Source: Salegentibacter sp.
Lineage (GTDB): Bacteria; Bacteroidota; Bacteroidia; Flavobacteriales; Flavobacteriaceae
Length of the DNA: 15,280 nucleotides
Assembly (NCBI GenBank): GCA_024635815.1
Contig: JAGXIG010000099.1
Coordinates: 1 to 15,280 of the forward strand
Direction: 5' to 3'
A model generated the notes under the pieces. The model did not search any database. It saw nothing but the letters and a program-made list of their open reading frames with translations, and was not told where the DNA came from. Position numbers and translations under genes: made by a program. Positions 7,971 through 14,630 of this stretch are shown in pieces (within the stretch, counting starts at the first letter, position 1; the number at the start of each line of letters is the position of its first letter).

Positions 7971-8612
7971 TTACTTAGAATCCGGTTGTGGTGTCATTCT
8001 AAGATATGGTTTTACTTCTTTAAAACCTTTAGGGAACATCTCTTTGGCATCTTCATTAGAAACAGAAGGACTAATCACCACATCTTCTCCCTGCTTCCAG
8101 TTAGCCGGTGTAGCGACTTTCTGGTAAGCGGTAAGTTGTAGTGAATCGATCACTCTTAATAATTCATCAAAATTCCTACCGGTACTGGCGGGGTAAGTGA
8201 TCATTAGTTTTATAGTTTTATCTGGTCCAATTACATAAACCGAACGTACGGTAAGCGTATCATCTGCTTTTGGGTGGATCATTCCGTAAAGGTTGGAAAC
8301 CTTTTTATCTTCATCGGCAATGATTGGGAAATTCACCGTAGTATTTTGAGTTTCGTTGATATCTTCTATCCAGCCTTTGTGAGATTCTACGCCATCCACA
8401 CTTAGTGCCATTACTTTGGTGTTGCGGGCTTCAAATTTATCTTTGTATTTGGCTACTGTACCTAATTCTGTAGTACAAACCGGAGTATAATCGGCAGGAT
8501 GCGAAAATAAGATACCCCAGCTATCTCCTAAATAATCATAAAAATTGATTTTTCCTTCTGAAGTTTCAGCATCAAAATTTGGTGCCTTATCTCCTAACTT
8601 TAATTCGCTCAT
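7971..8612 (-). CDS. 1-Cys peroxiredoxin (Prx6 family)
   Basis: The 213-residue protein reduces hydrogen peroxide and alkyl hydroperoxides. The peroxidatic motif PxxxTxxC is present as Pro39, Thr43 and Cys46 (HPADYTPVCTTELG), with Arg123 in TVRSVYVIGP as the conserved active-site arginine. Cys46 is the only cysteine, so there is no internal resolving cysteine. The extended C-terminal part (about 165-210: ATPANWKQGEDVVI, then FPKG and PYLRMT) is characteristic of Prx6, not AhpC. Length matches the family. No signal peptide, so cytoplasmic. The gene follows a thioredoxin-fold gene on the same strand after a 143-base gap that holds a palindrome (8669-8685), so it may have its own promoter. A 1-Cys enzyme needs an external thiol reductant; the neighbour is a candidate, but that is inference. 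Confidence 0.95.
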   Translation of the reverse strand: MSELKLGDKAPNFDAETSEGKINFYDYLGDSWGILFSHPADYTPVCTTELGTVAKYKDKFEARNTKVMALSVDGVESHKGWIEDINETQNTTVNFPIIADEDKKVSNLYGMIHPKADDTLTVRSVYVIGPDKTIKLMITYPASTGRNFDELLRVIDSLQLTAYQKVATPANWKQGEDVVISPSVSNEDAKEMFPKGFKEVKPYLRMTPQPDSK

Positions 8613-8668
8613 AATGCTATATTTTTTAGTGATTAGATATAAAATTAAAGAATAATTTTCAGGAAAAG

Positions 8669-8685
8669 CCTATCTAATCAATAGG
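8669..8685. promoter_or_regulatory. Palindrome upstream of the peroxiredoxin, candidate redox-regulator site
   Basis: CCTAT-N7-ATAGG lies about 60-75 bases upstream of the peroxiredoxin start. CTAT-N7-ATAG is the central spacing of the OxyR consensus as I know it, but the outer half-sites are poor. The same segment forms a second inverted repeat with 8630-8639 (TGATTAGATA against TATCTAATCA at 8671-8680, 31-base spacer). A regulatory role is inferred only. Confidence 0.3.
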
Positions 8686-8755
8686 ATTTGTTTGCATTGT
8701 GATAAAATTAACTGATAGCTGTTTTCAAAGTTTCAAGCTGTATTATTTGAGAATA

Positions 8756-9325
8756 TTAGGATTCAGGCCTATACTTCCACTTTATACTACAACCAATACT
8801 GGGTTTCTGGTTTTGGGGAACTTTTTTGTTTGAAAGAACAGCATCCATAGCGTCACGGAGATACCGCCCGTTCACAGGAATGCCGTTTCCGGGTCGTGAA
8901 TCGTCGAGTTGCCCACGGTAGATCAGTTTAAGCTCTTCATCAAAAAGATAGAAATCTGGTGTACAGGAAGCTTTATAGGCTCGCGCTACTTCCTGGTTTG
9001 CATCGTAGAGATAAGGAAAAGAATACTGGTGTTTTCGGGCTACTTCTTCCATATTATCGGGATGATCTGCCGGAAAATTTTCAACATCGTTGCTCATAAT
9101 TGCGGCAAAACCAAAACCCAGAACTCTGTAATCCCCGGCAAGTCTTACAATTTCTTCATTTACGTGTTTTACAAAAGGACAGTGATTGCAAATAAACATA
9201 ATTAAAGTTCCTTTGCTTCCCTTAACATCCTTCAAAGAAAACCTATTGTTCGTAATTACATCCACCAGGGTAAAATCTGGAGCAGGTGTTCCCAATTCTA
9301 GCATATTTGAAGCGGTTCTGGCCAT
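8756..9325 (-). CDS. Thioredoxin-fold protein of the AhpC/TSA-like family
   Basis: The 189-residue protein opens with the peroxiredoxin/thioredoxin-like core (LGTPAPDFTLVDV at about 11-23). It carries a CxxC redox motif, Cys46-Asn-His-Cys49, after a hydrophobic strand (LIMFICNHCPFVKHV). A cis-Pro region (SCTPDFYLFD, 120-129) includes a further Cys121, and Cys179 lies in the conserved tail KPSIGCSIKW. This pattern matches a widespread family annotated as thioredoxin family protein, whose partner is not established. No signal peptide is visible, so it is likely cytoplasmic. It stands upstream of the 1-Cys peroxiredoxin on the same strand and could supply electrons to it; the 143-base gap makes co-transcription uncertain. 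It is divergent from csaA, with 76 bases holding both start regions. Confidence 0.88.
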   Translation of the reverse strand: MARTASNMLELGTPAPDFTLVDVITNNRFSLKDVKGSKGTLIMFICNHCPFVKHVNEEIVRLAGDYRVLGFGFAAIMSNDVENFPADHPDNMEEVARKHQYSFPYLYDANQEVARAYKASCTPDFYLFDEELKLIYRGQLDDSRPGNGIPVNGRYLRDAMDAVLSNKKVPQNQKPSIGCSIKWKYRPES

Positions 9326-9377
9326 AGTCTCTTTTCTTATAAATTTACAAATTCACTTCGGAATATGGACTTTTTTT

Positions 9378-9398
9378 CTAATTTGGATTAAAAATTAG
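9378..9398 (+). promoter_or_regulatory. Small inverted repeat just upstream of csaA
   Basis: CTAATTT and AAATTAG (7-bp arms, 7-base spacer) end three bases before the csaA ATG. The repeat could fold over the initiation region or be a chance product of A+T-rich sequence. It also contains TAATTTGG, close to a -7 box. Confidence 0.25.
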
Positions 9399-9401
9399 AC
9401 T

Positions 9402-9737
9402 ATGGAAATTTCCCGGAAGGATTTTGAGAAAGTAGAAATGCGAATAGGAACTATCATTGAAGTTTCAGACTTTCCTGAAGCAAAAAATCCTGCCTATAAA
9501 ATGCTTATTGATTTTGGAGACGAAATTGGCCAAAGAAAAACTTCGGCACAAATCACCAAACGCTATAAGAAGCAGGAATTACTCTACCGGCAAATCGTTG
9601 CTGTTGTTAATTTTCCGAAGAAACAAATCGCCAATATTATGAGCGAATGCCTGGTTTTAGGAGCCGTAGGTAAGGAAAATGATATTGTGCTTTTAAACCT
9701 CGATTTTAAAGTTGAAAACGGACTTCGGGTTGGTTAA
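9402..9737 (+). CDS. csaA: CsaA-type tRNA-binding-domain protein
   Basis: The 111-residue protein is a single OB-fold domain of the type found in CsaA and at the C-terminus of some aminoacyl-tRNA synthetases. It shows FEKVEMRIGTI (about 9-19), the central region AKNPAYKMLIDFG, KTSAQITKRY (about 46-55), VAVVNFPKKQIANIMSECLVLGA (about 67-89), and the ending LNLDFKVENGLRVG. This pattern and length are diagnostic of CsaA, which forms dimers and is described as a chaperone with export-related activity in Bacillus and with tRNA binding by homology. The gene is divergent from the thioredoxin-fold gene. At its 3' end it converges on the DUF190 gene, and the two stop codons share the palindrome TTAA (9734-9737). 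No terminator separates them. Confidence 0.93.
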   Translation: MEISRKDFEKVEMRIGTIIEVSDFPEAKNPAYKMLIDFGDEIGQRKTSAQITKRYKKQELLYRQIVAVVNFPKKQIANIMSECLVLGAVGKENDIVLLNLDFKVENGLRVG

Positions 9738-10096
9738 ATAGCTGTAGGTTCGAGGACAAGCCTCTCTACATTTTCAACAACAATATATGCCTGACTGGCT
9801 GCCAGGAGAACGTATTCTTTTTTGATTAATAGTTCAGTTTTCTCCTGTGTATCAACAATTTCAATACATTGGGGATGGCTTTTTAAAGGGATTTCGTTTT
9901 GTATCTCGCTAATTACCTGGTGTTTTAAATATCCTTTCGGTACGTTAAAAAGTAGTGCCTGTTCCATATCATGGAGTTTTGCTTGTTGCAATAATTGTGT
10001 GCCAAAATTGGGCGTTTTCAACTTTTTCCAAAAACTAAGATTTTTGGTTTTTTCACCAAAGTGATGGTATATTCTAAGACAGGTTTTCTGTTTCAT
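9734..10096 (-). CDS. DUF190 (PII-like) protein linked to the fluoride antiporter
   Basis: The 120-residue protein fits DUF190: an N-terminal strand CLRIY (6-10), a helix around 32-42 (GTQLLQQAKLH), then a strand (ALLFNVPKGY), and the diagnostic segment PQCIEIVDTQEKTELLIKKEY (75-95, compare the family pattern EIVDxEEKIxxFL), ending with a strand (AYIVVENVERL). DUF190 proteins have a ferredoxin-like, PII-related fold and often accompany CrcB fluoride channels; here the partner is a CLC-F antiporter. The start ATG overlaps the last 23 bases of the antiporter gene, so the two are translated from one mRNA and probably coupled. A role as regulator or accessory of the exporter is inferred from this linkage. 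The family match is by motif; the second half fits better than the first. Confidence 0.72.
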   Translation of the reverse strand: MKQKTCLRIYHHFGEKTKNLSFWKKLKTPNFGTQLLQQAKLHDMEQALLFNVPKGYLKHQVISEIQNEIPLKSHPQCIEIVDTQEKTELLIKKEYVLLAASQAYIVVENVERLVLEPTAI

Positions 10097-11396
10097 TTTT
10101 AAGTCTGTTATTTTTTACTTGGGATAGCTGAAGCCCTTTCTCTCTATTAAAATAGAGGTGTTTTGGACTACCGATAATTTGTGACGAATAAATACCAGAA
10201 TGTCCTGAAAATAAATATGCGGTAATACATGCTATGGCAAGGTATACGCCTCCCTCAATTCCAAAGAGTTCAACACCCATAATTATACAGGCTAATGGTG
10301 TATTAGTAGCACCTGCAAATACGGCAACAAAGCCCATCCCAGCAAGCAAACCTGTGGGTAAAGGGATAAACCACACCAGGGCATTACCTAAGGTAGCTCC
10401 AATAAAAAATAAGGGAGTAACCTCTCCTCCTTTAAAACCGGCGCCAAGGGTAAACGATGTAAATAGTATTTTAAACAGAAAATCGTAAGCCGGTAAATTT
10501 TCGCTAAATGCTTCAACAATTACGGGTACTCCTAATCCAATATATTTAGTTGTACCAATACTAAAAATAATAACTGCCAGGATTGCCCCGCCAATTACAG
10601 GTCTTAAGGGCGGATATTTAATATTTTTTTTAAAAATTTTGCTCCAGAAATGTGTCGATTTTGAAAATAGCTGGGCAGCCAAACCAAAAATTATTCCCGC
10701 GAGTAGGGCCCAAAGCAAATTTTCAGGACTCATTTCAGGGATGTTTAAAATTTCATAATGAGTATGTGGAACATTCCAAAGCTTTACTACATAGTCGGCC
10801 AGTACTGCAGCCAGAAAGCTGGGTACAATAGCATCTAATCTAATTCTGCCTAGTATTAAAACTTCCAGAGCAAAAATGGCTCCGGCTAACGGAGTTCCAA
10901 ATACCGATGCAAAACCAGCACTTATACCTGCAATAATTAGGATTTTTCTGTCACGGTTTTTTAATTTGAAAACTTTTGTAAATCTGTCGGCAATAGCGGC
11001 GCCAACTTGTACAGCGGTACCTTCACGACCAGCTGAACCTCCAAATAAATGGGTTAAAATTGTCCCGAAAAGCACTAAAGGCACCATTCTAAAAGGAATG
11101 ATTTTTTTCGGACTATGAAATTCTTCCAACAATAGGTCATTCCCTTTAACGACACCGCTACCCCATAAATAGTAGGAAAGTCCAATAACAAAACCACCAG
11201 CCGGTAGGAGTGCAATAATCCATAAGTTGTTTTCACGGTAGGTTGTTGCCCATTCTAATGCTACAAGAAAAAAAGCAGATACAGATCCGGCCAAAAGCCC
11301 AAGAAGACTACAAATTAAAAACCATTTTAAAAGATAAATTAAAGCGGGGATTTGCTCTATAGAAGCAAGGTGCCTGGTGATTTTTCTGAAGTTCAT
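10074..11396 (-). CDS. eriC: CLC-F-type fluoride/proton antiporter
   Basis: This 440-residue CLC-superfamily membrane protein is generically annotated as a voltage-gated chloride channel. Three sites point to the fluoride-exporting branch. The anion-site motif that reads GSGIP in chloride CLCs is GNDLL (85-89). The gating-glutamate motif reads GREGT (123-127, Glu125), with Thr where chloride CLCs have Pro. The third motif is FKGGEVTP (321-328) where chloride CLCs have a GxFxP pattern. SGHSGIYSSQ (397-406) supplies a candidate pore tyrosine, Tyr403. CLC-F proteins exchange cytoplasmic F- for H+ and give fluoride resistance. No C-terminal CBS domains are present, and the tail from about 412 is polar. 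The leader holds a fluoride riboswitch, which fixes the function independently, and the DUF190 gene follows with overlap. The start at 11396 has AAGG seven bases upstream, within a segment complementary to the aptamer. Confidence 0.92.
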   Translation of the reverse strand: MNFRKITRHLASIEQIPALIYLLKWFLICSLLGLLAGSVSAFFLVALEWATTYRENNLWIIALLPAGGFVIGLSYYLWGSGVVKGNDLLLEEFHSPKKIIPFRMVPLVLFGTILTHLFGGSAGREGTAVQVGAAIADRFTKVFKLKNRDRKILIIAGISAGFASVFGTPLAGAIFALEVLILGRIRLDAIVPSFLAAVLADYVVKLWNVPHTHYEILNIPEMSPENLLWALLAGIIFGLAAQLFSKSTHFWSKIFKKNIKYPPLRPVIGGAILAVIIFSIGTTKYIGLGVPVIVEAFSENLPAYDFLFKILFTSFTLGAGFKGGEVTPLFFIGATLGNALVWFIPLPTGLLAGMGFVAVFAGATNTPLACIIMGVELFGIEGGVYLAIACITAYLFSGHSGIYSSQIIGSPKHLYFNREKGLQLSQVKNNRLKNETENLS

Positions 11397-11397
11397 G

Positions 11398-11407
11398 CTG
11401 CCTTAAA
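11398..11407 (-). promoter_or_regulatory. Ribosome-binding region that can pair with the riboswitch aptamer
   Basis: On the minus strand, TTTAAGGCAG (11407 to 11398) lies immediately upstream of the antiporter start and contains AAGG. It is complementary over 10 bases, with one G-U, to CTGCCTTGAA (11476 to 11467), which is the 3' strand of aptamer stem P1 plus the bases after it. The two pairings exclude each other, so fluoride binding could free the initiation region. The complementarity is seen; the switch is inferred. Confidence 0.55.
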
Positions 11408-11421
11408 TAATAGGTTTATTT

Positions 11422-11433
11422 CGGCCATGGCCG
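11422..11433. repeat. 12-bp perfect palindrome in the antiporter leader
   Basis: CGGCCATGGCCG lies between the fluoride aptamer and the antiporter start codon. In RNA it can form a 4-bp stem with a CATG loop. There is no T run after it, so it is not an intrinsic terminator. The ATG inside is out of frame with the antiporter gene. Confidence 0.5.
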
Positions 11434-11440
11434 GGATAAA

Positions 11441-11487
11441 ACAGAAGTCATTAGCCAAAAAGGCGGTTCAAGGCAGACATCATTGCC
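11441..11487 (-). ncRNA. Fluoride riboswitch (crcB motif)
   Basis: On the minus strand the leader contains, in order: P1 GGCA (11487-11484), the 8-base loop ATGATGTC, P1 TGCC (11475-11472), a linker with GAAC, a 3-bp stem GCC/GGC around a T5 loop (11464-11454), and then TAATGACTTCTG (11453-11442). This arrangement and the sequences GGCnATG, AACnGC, GGCTAATGAC and CTTCTG closely follow the crcB fluoride aptamer. The expected pseudoknot between the P1 loop (GATGTC) and GACTTC forms five of six pairs, with one central U-U mismatch. The aptamer ends 44 bases before the start codon of a CLC-F gene, the expected context. No T-rich terminator lies between, so control is probably at translation. Confidence 0.9.
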
Positions 11488-11518
11488 GTATGTATCTGCA
11501 ATATTACTTTTTTTATTG

Positions 11519-11526
11519 GAAAGCTA
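11519..11526 (-). promoter_or_regulatory. Weak candidate -7 box for the fluoride operon
   Basis: TAGCTTTC on the minus strand matches TAnnTTTG at all fixed positions but the last and lies about 30 bases before the aptamer, where a promoter is needed. No -33 TTG is seen at the right spacing. Confidence 0.25.
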
Positions 11527-11577
11527 AAAATAAAATTAAAGCATAGTCATACAGGTTGCGTGGTATCTGGCTAAAGC

Positions 11578-14094
11578 TTACATCTCATCACCAAAGAAAA
11601 TCACATTCATTAATAATTTATTGGTTCCAAACCAGAAAGCCCTGAAGTTTGTATTATCGGTAAACAAAATTACATTTCCACGTCCCATTCCCGTATGTTT
11701 AAAAGGAACCGTACCCGCAATAGAATCTAATCTCGGTTCGCTAATATAACCGCTTAACAATGGATCTTCAGTATACTGAATTGGGTTATTATAACTTTGT
11801 TTATCGGCTTCAACAAAAATTGTTGTATTTCTAAATAAAGGAAGTTTATCAGTGGTATAACCAAAGTTTACAGGATGTGACCTGTCTATACTCGCTTCAA
11901 AAATAGCACCGCCAATTCCCTGTGCGCCTCTAAAATCTCTTTGTTCTTCGAAACTAATATCTTCGGCTACCAAACTGTCTTTTTTAATCTCCAGATCCAT
12001 GAAATCTTTGCGTTCAAAAAAACGAGCGGCATTACGGTAACCTATTAAAGTTCCACCATCACGAACCCATTCTTTTAGTTTTTCTACATCTCCATTTCCT
12101 AAAGCACTGCCCCAGGAGTTTGGAAGAATAATATCGGTATATCGACTTAGATCGGCTCTGGAAAAGCTTCGAGTGTCCAGTTTTGTGATTTCCATGTCGT
12201 AGCGCTGGTCAAATAAATGCCAGATCTCACCGGCATCGTATGGAGTTATGCCTTCCCCCACAATTAAAGCCACTTTTGCAGGTTCCAGTGGTCTAAATTG
12301 ATTACTTCCAAGATTCACACCCTGTGTTAATCCGGTGTCTATCCCATCAATTTGCACGTTAGATTTTTTTGCTACATTTTGTAGAAATTCGTGCATTTCA
12401 TCTGCACCCAGTTCTTGATTTTGAACAGGTACTAAGATTGTCCCATAGTCATATTCTTTATTCCCTAAAGAAAAAGGCTGCATTCCCACTTTTGCACGCA
12501 GGCCTTTCTCTAAAACCATATTTAAAGCTTTAGGCGAATAGAAATCGTGCCATTGCATTACATAGGCATAATTGCTTTTCTCTACCGGCTGAATTTCCGG
12601 TTTTTCCAGATTTTCTATTTTCTGTCCGGCTTTGTTCATTTTTACATCTTCAGCAAAATCGAGGTTGAAAGCCATTGGAAGCGTCCAGGCAGAAATATCG
12701 TAGAATAAACTGTCCTGAAATTCTGTTCTGCGTTCAAACATAGCTTCTACCAATCTATGTTGACGCTGATTTTTAGGAACAGCATAGGCAGAATTCTTTT
12801 TAAAACTCTTGCCATCAGTTTCAAAATCTTCTTCAATTTGGTGAATTTCTATTTTATGTTTCTCAAGGATTTTCGCTAGTTCGTAAGCTGAAGAAGCATC
12901 TTTTTTGCTACCAAATACATAGGCACCATTTTCAGCAGAATTGCGTGCGTTTTTATAGAAATTACGCTGATAATTCAGGATTTTCTCACGCATATTTTTA
13001 GCAGCTTCCAATGTAGAAAGCGCTGCGGTAAATTGATTTCTAATGGTAAATGGGAAAGTAAGCACGCCGTTATCGGTTTCCTGGGCGTGACCACGGGAAC
13101 TTCCCTGTTCAAAAAGAATTCCAATACTTCCGTTGATGTCGGGGAAAGTAGAACCTTTTCCGTAGTAAAAATCGTCGTAGTTTTCTTCGGTATAATAAAA
13201 AGAGCCTAACTCGTCAAACGCCGCGGCGTGGTAAGTTCCAATCTCTCGGGTTAAGTCCTGATTAATATCGGGAGTAAGCGGGTGAGTTCTTGATGGGATT
13301 CCCGGTTGAAAGAAAAAGCTGGAATTAGAGCCCATTTCGTGATGATCTGTCAATATATTTGGAGACCATTTATGAAAAGTTTCCAGGCGTGCCTGGGATT
13401 CCGGTAATTGTACCGGTAACCAGTCACGGTTCATATCAAACCAGTAGTGGTTGGTTCTGCCGCCCGGCCAAACTTCGCTGTATTCACGATCCTGGGGATC
13501 GGGATTAATGTTTTTACTTTTATTGGTATTGGCCCAATAAGCGAAACGCTGTAAACCATCGGGGTTAAATGCAGGGTCAAAAAGAACTACAGTATTATCT
13601 AATAAATCTTCTATTTCTTCGCTTTCTGCTGCAGCTAAATAATATGCAGCCAGAAGCGCCGCGTTAGATCCGCTGGCCTCGTTTCCGTGAATAGAAAATC
13701 CCTGATTTACCACAATGGGCATTTCTTCGGTATCAATGGAAGAAGCATTTTCCCGGGTTAGAGCAAGATGATTTACGCGAATTTCTTCCAGGTTATCGTG
13801 GTTTTCCTCCGAAGTGATAATAAGCAGGATAAGTGGTCTACCTTCGTAAGTTTCTCCGCGTTCCTCTATGCTAATTCTAGGGGAAACCCTGGCAAGTTCG
13901 TGCATGTAATTTAAAAGTAGATCGTGGGTAACGTGCCATTCTCCCGGGATGTAACCAATTACATCTTGTGGCTTTGGAATTTCTTCATCGTAGCTCACAT
14001 CTTGTGGGAGATAATATTCAAGGCTAAGATCTTCTTGCTGGGCAAATGAGTTAAAACAAATACAGAAAATTAAAAGGGGAAGCAGTTTTTGCAT
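11578..14094 (-). CDS. Secreted M14-family zinc carboxypeptidase with C-terminal Rossmann/GATase-like region
   Basis: The 838-residue protein has a signal peptide (MQKLLPLLIFCICFNSFA, cut before QQ at 19-20) and no lipobox. Residues about 50-370 are a zinc carboxypeptidase of family M14: ISIEERGETYEGRPL leads into the domain, HGNE at 136-139 gives zinc ligands His136 and Glu139, FNPDGLQR (176-183) and DMNRDW (220-225) form the substrate-binding Asn-Arg region, TDHHEMG (249-255) gives the third zinc histidine, and GILFEQGSS (325-333) holds the likely general base Glu329. All expected catalytic residues are present. From about 607 a second segment (VALIVGEG, DIILPNSWG, LKEWVRDGGTLIGY) looks like a class I glutamine amidotransferase or DJ-1-like Rossmann fold without a recognisable catalytic Cys. 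The protein should trim peptides in the periplasm or outside the cell; substrate unknown. It lies between the DUF3276 terminator and the fluoride leader, and I see no terminator after its stop. Confidence 0.93.
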   Translation of the reverse strand: MQKLLPLLIFCICFNSFAQQEDLSLEYYLPQDVSYDEEIPKPQDVIGYIPGEWHVTHDLLLNYMHELARVSPRISIEERGETYEGRPLILLIITSEENHDNLEEIRVNHLALTRENASSIDTEEMPIVVNQGFSIHGNEASGSNAALLAAYYLAAAESEEIEDLLDNTVVLFDPAFNPDGLQRFAYWANTNKSKNINPDPQDREYSEVWPGGRTNHYWFDMNRDWLPVQLPESQARLETFHKWSPNILTDHHEMGSNSSFFFQPGIPSRTHPLTPDINQDLTREIGTYHAAAFDELGSFYYTEENYDDFYYGKGSTFPDINGSIGILFEQGSSRGHAQETDNGVLTFPFTIRNQFTAALSTLEAAKNMREKILNYQRNFYKNARNSAENGAYVFGSKKDASSAYELAKILEKHKIEIHQIEEDFETDGKSFKKNSAYAVPKNQRQHRLVEAMFERRTEFQDSLFYDISAWTLPMAFNLDFAEDVKMNKAGQKIENLEKPEIQPVEKSNYAYVMQWHDFYSPKALNMVLEKGLRAKVGMQPFSLGNKEYDYGTILVPVQNQELGADEMHEFLQNVAKKSNVQIDGIDTGLTQGVNLGSNQFRPLEPAKVALIVGEGITPYDAGEIWHLFDQRYDMEITKLDTRSFSRADLSRYTDIILPNSWGSALGNGDVEKLKEWVRDGGTLIGYRNAARFFERKDFMDLEIKKDSLVAEDISFEEQRDFRGAQGIGGAIFEASIDRSHPVNFGYTTDKLPLFRNTTIFVEADKQSYNNPIQYTEDPLLSGYISEPRLDSIAGTVPFKHTGMGRGNVILFTDNTNFRAFWFGTNKLLMNVIFFGDEM

Positions 14095-14117
14095 GATATT
14101 TTTTGTTTGGGGTATAA

Positions 14118-14153
14118 ATAAAAAAACCGTCCTAAAAATATTGGGACGGTTTA
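14118..14153 (-). terminator. Intrinsic terminator after the DUF3276 gene
   Basis: Read on the minus strand, AAACCGTCC (14152-14144) pairs with GGACGGTTT (14132-14124) around an 11-base loop, followed by TTTTATTTAT. It lies just past the DUF3276 stop and 24 bases before the M14 peptidase start, so the peptidase promoter must be very close or overlap it. Confidence 0.87.
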
Positions 14154-14174
14154 GTATAATCTTTAAAGTAAGTT

Positions 14175-14555
14175 TTAAATATCGTCAAAACTAACATCGG
14201 TAAACTTCTCTGGAGACACGCCTGACGCTTCGCCGTTTTCTGAAGTTTCATATTCCTTTTTAAAATCTTTCTGGTGACGTTCGCTAATTACTTCTTCTCC
14301 TTTTTCGTTCAAAATAAAATCTGTCATTTCCTGAAGGATTTCATTAAAACCGGTAAAATCTTCTTTGTATAAGTAGATCTTGTGTTTTTTGTAGAAAAAA
14401 GAACCATCGTCATTGGTAAACTTTTTACTTTCGGTAATAGTCAGGTAATAATCGTCTGCACGCGTGGCCCTAACATCAAAAAAGTAAGTCCTTCTTCCGG
14501 CCCTTAGTACTTTAGAGAATATTTCTTCTTTCTCCATCATTCCCTTGTCGCTCAT
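14175..14555 (-). CDS. DUF3276 / PUR-alpha-like nucleic-acid-binding protein
   Basis: The 126-residue protein matches the DUF3276 (PUR) family found throughout Bacteroidota: EIFSKVLRAGRRTYFFDVR (about 11-29), then DDYYLTITESKK (35-46), then FFYKKHKIYLYKEDFTGF (about 53-70). This is a small beta-beta-beta-beta-alpha domain related to eukaryotic Pur-alpha, which binds single-stranded DNA and RNA. The region from about 88 on is acidic, low in complexity and probably disordered. No signal peptide; cytoplasmic. It has its own promoter (TTTG-N18-TAGATTTT) and terminator and is therefore monocistronic, downstream of an ABC exporter gene on the same strand. Its physiological role is not established. 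Confidence 0.88.
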   Translation of the reverse strand: MSDKGMMEKEEIFSKVLRAGRRTYFFDVRATRADDYYLTITESKKFTNDDGSFFYKKHKIYLYKEDFTGFNEILQEMTDFILNEKGEEVISERHQKDFKKEYETSENGEASGVSPEKFTDVSFDDI

Positions 14556-14594
14556 AAAATAGATTCTTTAATAGTTTTGTTTTAGTACCCTTCA

Positions 14595-14624
14595 AAAATC
14601 TAAAAATTTTTAACATCTAGCAAA
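14595..14624 (-). promoter_or_regulatory. Bacteroidota promoter for the DUF3276 gene
   Basis: On the minus strand TTTG (14624-14621) is followed after 18 bases by TAGATTTT (14602-14595), then TG. This fits the TTTG / TAnnTTTG promoter with near-standard spacing. It sits in the 75-base gap after the ABC gene, about 40 bases before the DUF3276 ATG. Confidence 0.6.
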
Positions 14625-14630
14625 AAATTT

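Noticed and set aside
10234..11118. Plus-strand open frames opposite the antiporter gene
   Set aside because: They are shadows of a well-supported membrane protein gene; their Pro/Ala-rich composition is the antisense of its hydrophobic codons.
11422..11433. CGGCCATGGCCG hairpin as the riboswitch terminator
   Set aside because: The stem is only 4 bp and no T run follows on the minus strand; RBS pairing explains control better.
11352..11546. Small plus-strand open frame over the fluoride leader
   Set aside because: It lies antisense to the antiporter start and riboswitch, has no recognisable protein features, and the RNA element explains the sequence.
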